DNA of 15,769 bases from Thermoguttaceae bacterium (GTDB lineage Bacteria > Planctomycetota > Planctomycetia > Pirellulales > Thermoguttaceae): the NCBI GenBank assembly GCA_017549085.1, contig JAFYVO010000219.1, positions 1 to 15,769 on the forward strand, given 5' to 3'. Of this stretch, positions 12,665 to 15,769 are shown piece after piece. A program made the position numbers and the translations under genes. Numbering within the stretch: position 1 is the first letter of the stretch; every line of letters begins with the position of its first letter. The notes below the pieces were generated by a model. That model searched no databases. It worked only from the letters and a program-made list of their open reading frames with translations, and was not told the DNA's origin.

Positions 12665-13828
12665 AATCCTGTCGGACGCTTCGTCGTCCTCGTCGTAATA
12701 CAAGTCGTCGCGGCGCCCGTCGTCGACGCTCGACTTCCAAGCGGTCGACGTAAACGCCGCCGTCGACGCGATTTCCGAATTTACGACGCTCGGCGTTTCG
12801 GTCGTCGAAACGGTCGGCGCGACCGGCGCGGAGACCGGAGCGACCGAAAAGTCGCGCGCGCCGACGCCGGAATAATCCTCCGATTCCGGCGAACCTTCGT
12901 AAGCTTCGACGATCTTTTGGACGAGCGCGTGCCGAACGACGTCGGCGCGTCCCAGCGTTAACCAACCGATTTCCTTGACGTTGCGGAGCCGCTCGAACGC
13001 GTCGACGAGCCCGCTTTTGACGCGGCGCCCAAAGTCGGATTGCGTCGCGTCGCCGCAAACGACGACGCGGGAATTCCACCCCATCCGCGTCAGGAACATT
13101 TTCATCTGCGAGACGCTGGTGTTTTGCGCTTCGTCGAGAATGATGTGCGCGTCGTTGAGCGTTCGTCCGCGCATGTACGCGAGCGGGATAACCTCGACCT
13201 TCGAATCGTCCATAAACTGGCGCAGCATATCGGCTTGCGTCATATCGGCGAGGGAGTCGAAGAGGGGGCGCAAATACGGGTTGATCTTTTCGGAGAGGTC
13301 GCCCGGGAGGAAGCCGAGGTTTTCCCCCGCTTCGACCGCCGGTCGCACCAAGACGATTTTGCGAATTTCGCCGAGACGCAGCGCCTCGACCGCCCGCGCG
13401 ACGGCGAGGTAGGTCTTTCCGGTCCCGGCCGGCCCGGCGCAGAAACAGATTTCGCGCTTGCGGAGCATTTCGCAATACTTCGCCTGCCCGGCGGTCTTCG
13501 GACGGATCGTTTTGCCGCCGTACACCTCGAACGGTCGAACGGTCGAGACTTCTTCGCCGCGCTTGACTTCGTCGAGCGCGCGGCGCAAGTCGTCGGCGTC
13601 GAGCGGTTTCCCTTCGCGGTCGCTCCAACGTTGGAGCTGTTCGAGGAGGTACGCGCCGCGCTTCGTCGCTTCCGGGTCGTCGGAGCGAACGATCAGCTTC
13701 CCTTTTTCGGCGTCGACGACGACGCGAACGCCGAGTTCCTTGCGAATTTTGCGCAAGTGTTCGTCGCTCGGCCCCAACACGTTCTGCAGAACGCGACCGC
13801 TAACGATCGCGATCGATAATTCTTCCAT
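12662..13828 (-). CDS. phoH: PhoH-like ATPase
   Basis: The 388-residue protein is a PhoH-family P-loop ATPase, thought to act in RNA metabolism alongside YbeY. An N-terminal KH-like segment (about 1-70: LSIAIVSGRVLQNVLGPSDEHLRKIRKELGV) precedes RPKTAGQAKYCEML (109-122). Walker A is GPAGTGKT at 132-139, followed by KIVLVRPAVEAGENLGFLPGDL (157-178). Walker B is HIILDEAQN at 228-236, followed by the sensor-like CGDATQSDF (258-266). The family is usually near 320-330 residues; here a 70-residue Ser/Thr/Val/Asp-rich tail (about 318-388) adds length and looks disordered. AAGGGA lies just before the ATG (13838-13833). It is the first gene of the phoH-pgpH-ybeY run. No good promoter is visible between it and pdxJ, so it may be read through from pdxJ. 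Confidence 0.96.
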   Translation of the reverse strand: MEELSIAIVSGRVLQNVLGPSDEHLRKIRKELGVRVVVDAEKGKLIVRSDDPEATKRGAYLLEQLQRWSDREGKPLDADDLRRALDEVKRGEEVSTVRPFEVYGGKTIRPKTAGQAKYCEMLRKREICFCAGPAGTGKTYLAVARAVEALRLGEIRKIVLVRPAVEAGENLGFLPGDLSEKINPYLRPLFDSLADMTQADMLRQFMDDSKVEVIPLAYMRGRTLNDAHIILDEAQNTSVSQMKMFLTRMGWNSRVVVCGDATQSDFGRRVKSGLVDAFERLRNVKEIGWLTLGRADVVRHALVQKIVEAYEGSPESEDYSGVGARDFSVAPVSAPVAPTVSTTETPSVVNSEIASTAAFTSTAWKSSVDDGRRDDLYYDEDDEASDRI

Positions 13829-13871
13829 ATAATCCCTTGTCGTTATTCGACTTTCAGCGTTCGACGTCTCA

Positions 13872-13903
13872 AAGGAGCGCGGGAAAAACGTCCGGCGCGC
13901 TCC
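13872..13903 (-). terminator. possible terminator or attenuator between pdxJ and phoH
   Basis: GGAGCGCG (minus strand, 13903-13896) pairs perfectly with CGCGCTCC (13881-13874), eight base pairs around a 14-base loop, followed by only three T residues. A smaller perfect hairpin (aacgct-ttga-agcgtt, 13909-13924) directly abuts the pdxJ stop. The weak T-tract and lack of a phoH promoter suggest partial readthrough. Confidence 0.42.
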
Positions 13904-13924
13904 GTTCGAACGCTTTGAAGCGTT

Positions 13925-14650
13925 TTAGACGTTCCCGACCGTTTCGAGAATCCGCTTCATTTCGGCGACCGCGTCGCGCATCCCGACCATCAGGGCGCGG
14001 GCGATAATGCTGTGTCCGATGTTCAGCTCGACCATTTTCGGAATCGCGGCGATCGGGCGAACGTTGCGATAGGTCAGCCCGTGCCCGGCGTGCAGGCGCA
14101 TCCCGAGGCGGTCGATCAGCGCGCCCGCTTCGGTCAAACGAGCCAACTCCGCTTGCGCCGCGGCGCCGACCGCGTTCGCATAAGCGCCGGTGTGCAGCTC
14201 GACCGCTTCGACGCCGAGTTCTTTCGCCGCTTCAATTTGGCGCGCTTCCGGGTCGAGGAAGAGGCTGACGGCGACGCCCTTTTCGCGGAGCGCTTCGACG
14301 CAGCGGCGAACGCGGTCGACGTCGGCGAGAACGTCGAGTCCGCCTTCGGTCGTCACTTCTTGGCGTTTTTCCGGAACGAGCGTCGCTTGATCCGGGACGA
14401 TTTCGCAAGCGATTCGGGTGACGTCGACGTCGCAAGCCATTTCAAGGTTGAGCTTAACGCGGCAGGTTTCGCGCAAAATGCGGACGTCGCGCTCTTGGAT
14501 GTGCCGACGGTCTTCGCGCAGGTGAACGGTGATCCCGTCCGCGCCGCCGAGTTCCGCCGCGGCCGCCGCCCAAACCGGGTCCGGCTCCGTCGTTTGCCGC
14601 GCTTGACGCACCGTCGCGATGTGATCGATATTAACGCCCAATTCAATCAT
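13925..14650 (-). CDS. pdxJ: pyridoxine 5'-phosphate synthase
   Basis: PdxJ condenses 1-deoxy-D-xylulose 5-phosphate with 3-amino-2-oxopropyl phosphate to make pyridoxine 5'-phosphate, the last ring-forming step of DXP-dependent vitamin B6 synthesis. The 241 residues span the whole TIM-barrel family. Landmarks are [14 protein letters not shown] (5-18), HLREDRRHI (43-51, with catalytic His43), NLEMA (68-72, Glu70), [13 protein letters not shown] (94-106), ELHTGAYA (151-158), HAGHGL (187-192, His190) and the phosphate-binding ELNIGHSI (208-215). AAGGA about eight bases upstream fixes the ATG at 14650. It lies 89 bases after the rph stop in the same direction and may be co-transcribed. No other B6 gene is visible, so its neighbours say little about its regulation. 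Confidence 0.97.
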   Translation of the reverse strand: MIELGVNIDHIATVRQARQTTEPDPVWAAAAAELGGADGITVHLREDRRHIQERDVRILRETCRVKLNLEMACDVDVTRIACEIVPDQATLVPEKRQEVTTEGGLDVLADVDRVRRCVEALREKGVAVSLFLDPEARQIEAAKELGVEAVELHTGAYANAVGAAAQAELARLTEAGALIDRLGMRLHAGHGLTYRNVRPIAAIPKMVELNIGHSIIARALMVGMRDAVAEMKRILETVGNV

Positions 14651-14739
14651 CGTTCGTTTCCTTTATTAATAAACGTCGACAATAATATATTCCAACGAAT
14701 TTGCCGCTGTTTGTCTTTTTGATTTGCCGTTTTTCGCCG

Positions 14740-15492
14740 TCAGTCGCCGAACGGCCAAGCGTCGCCGAGCGCTTCTTTTTGGAGCGCGGTCAATTCGCCG
14801 ACGCCTTTCTTCGCAAGCGCGAGCATCGACGCGAGTTGCGCGTCGTCGAAGGTCGCTTCTTCGCCGGTCCCTTGAATCTCGACAAAGCGGCCCTTCCCTG
14901 TCGCGACGACGTTCATATCGACTTCCGCCGCCGAGTCTTCGACGTAACGCAAGTCGAGCAGCGGGGTTCCGTCGACGATCCCGACGCTGACCGCCGCGAC
15001 GGAGTCGCGCAGCGGGAAAACGTCCGGGTTCGGGAGTTGGTCGCGAATCGAGTTCAGCGCGTCGACGAGCGCGACGAAAGCGCCGGTGACGCTGAGGGTT
15101 CGCGTTCCGCCGTCCGCTTGCAACACGTCGCAGTCGAGGTAAACGGTGCGCGGGCCGAGCGCTTCGGCGTCGAAGACGGCGCGGAGGGAACGCCCGATCA
15201 AGCGTTGAATTTCGGTCGCTCGACCGTCCGGACGGTCGCCGCGCGGCTTGCGGGGACGGCCGGCGCTCGGGAGCATCCGATATTCCGCCGTCAGCCAACC
15301 GCGCTCGGTCGCGCCTTCGCGCTTCATCCAGCTCGGGACGTCCTCGACGATCGACGCGGCGCAAAGAACGACGGTGTCTCCCGCCGAAATGAGAACGCTT
15401 CCGGCGGCGTTGGTAAACCCGCGTTGAATTTTGATCGGTCGCGTTTCGTCGAACGCTCGGTCGACGCGCGGCGTCGTTTTCGTTTCGCTCAT
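14740..15492 (-). CDS. rph: ribonuclease PH (tRNA nucleotidyltransferase)
   Basis: RNase PH trims the 3' ends of tRNA precursors by phosphorolysis. The 250-residue protein covers the full family: RPIKIQRGFTNAAGSVLISAGDT (18-40), GWLTAEYRMLP (65-75), TEIQRLIGRSLRAV (93-106), the phosphate-binding CDVLQADGGTRTLSVTGA (121-138, with Arg131 in the DGGTRT motif), AAVSVGIVDG (166-175), VEDSAAEVDMNVV (184-196, Asp192) and EIQGTGEEATF (205-215). GGAGG lies 11 bases before the ATG at 15492. The usual N-terminal RxDGR motif reads RVDRAFD (9-15), a small deviation. It has its own promoter with a perfect TATAAT. RdgB, a frequent partner, does not follow; pdxJ does. Confidence 0.97.
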   Translation of the reverse strand: MSETKTTPRVDRAFDETRPIKIQRGFTNAAGSVLISAGDTVVLCAASIVEDVPSWMKREGATERGWLTAEYRMLPSAGRPRKPRGDRPDGRATEIQRLIGRSLRAVFDAEALGPRTVYLDCDVLQADGGTRTLSVTGAFVALVDALNSIRDQLPNPDVFPLRDSVAAVSVGIVDGTPLLDLRYVEDSAAEVDMNVVATGKGRFVEIQGTGEEATFDDAQLASMLALAKKGVGELTALQKEALGDAWPFGD

Positions 15493-15573
15493 TTTCGCCG
15501 TTTCCTCCGCTTTTCCTTTTTTTCTCGTTTTACCTATCCTTCGCCGGTTTCGCGAATTTTACCGTTCTTACCT

Positions 15574-15602
15574 ATTATACCGTCGGCAAGTGTTCGTTTC
15601 CA
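15574..15602 (-). promoter_or_regulatory. promoter of rph
   Basis: On the minus strand a perfect TATAAT (15579-15574) lies 17 bases after TGGAAA (15602-15597), which matches four of six -35 positions. Transcription would start near 15567, about 75 bases before the rph ATG. Confidence 0.58.
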
Positions 15603-15652
15603 GTCCGACGCGAAATTTTAGCGCGCTTTTGCGTTCTTTTTCCCGACGGCGC

Positions 15653-15769
15653 TCATTTTTCCGCGTAAAGTCCGCGCAGCGCGAGCGTCGTCCAACTCTC
15701 GAAGCGCTCCGGCTCCGCGTCGATTTCGGCGAGGAGTTCGTCGACGGCGCGAAAACCGGACTCCGCTAA
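15653..15769 (-). CDS. C-terminal fragment of an unidentified protein (runs off right edge)
   Basis: A minus-strand frame is open from the right edge to TGA at 15655-15653, giving 38 C-terminal residues (LAESGFRAVDELLAEIDAEP and onward, ending LRGLYAEK). The sequence is alpha-helical and acidic, and its codon choice resembles the neighbouring genes more than the Arg-rich frames on the opposite strand. It lies upstream of the rph promoter in the same direction. There is too little to name a family. Confidence 0.55.
   Translation of the reverse strand, partial: LAESGFRAVDELLAEIDAEPERFESWTTLALRGLYAEK

Noticed and set aside
14651..14739. Possible pdxJ promoter (TTGGAA with TTTATT at 16 bases)
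   Set aside because: Both hexamers are weak and the predicted start would fall almost on the ribosome binding site.
1..15769. tRNA, rRNA, CRISPR, insertion sequence or phage genes
   Set aside because: I looked for tRNA T-loop patterns, regularly spaced repeats and transposase motifs on both strands by eye and found none.

Overview
The window looks like chromosomal DNA of a planctomycete, probably close to Pirellulales/Thermoguttaceae. This rests on a GC-rich genome full of TCG/CGA codons, a DUF1559 prepilin-type protein followed by a small lipoprotein with a CGP..VSGKV..DG start (a pairing typical of Planctomycetota), and large secreted FAD-dependent oxidoreductases with carbohydrate-binding-like modules. 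That placement is an inference from gene content. All genes I can support lie on the minus strand, so transcription runs from high to low coordinates.

Right end, 12.66-15.77 kb: the C-terminal tail of an unidentified gene enters at the edge. It is followed by rph (RNase PH) with a clear sigma-70-type promoter, pdxJ (pyridoxine 5'-phosphate synthase) and phoH. Next, 9.48-12.65 kb, come pgpH-type 7TM-HD c-di-AMP phosphodiesterase and ybeY. The order phoH, pgpH, ybeY is a widely conserved housekeeping operon. Here phoH and pgpH are translationally coupled, and the Shine-Dalgarno of pgpH overlaps the phoH stop. YbeY has an acidic N-terminal extension and PgpH a lysine-rich C-terminal tail.

Middle, 8.34-9.42 kb: a TPR protein with its own strong promoter, ended by a hairpin terminator.

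Accessory block, 1.53-8.24 kb: two paralogous secreted FAD oxidoreductases (here FAD2, upstream, and FAD1, downstream) flank a DUF1559 prepilin-like gene and its companion lipoprotein gene. The paralogs share a conserved 5' leader (ribosome binding site plus a hairpin with T-tract). They also share a 318-bp segment with only four differences, all silent, while their signal peptides are unrelated and the rest of the proteins differ by roughly a fifth. This points to local duplication with gene conversion. It is the most unusual part of the window.

Left end, 0-1.5 kb: a 416-bp gap holds a perfect 15-bp inverted repeat, a good terminator and a promoter. It is followed by a small four-helix membrane protein of lower GC, then by a promoter and the N-terminal part of a membrane-anchored coiled-coil protein that runs off the edge. 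I found no rRNA, tRNA, CRISPR array, transposase or phage genes. I do not see a clearly novel defence or mobile system; the flanked DUF1559 block is the best candidate for something undescribed.
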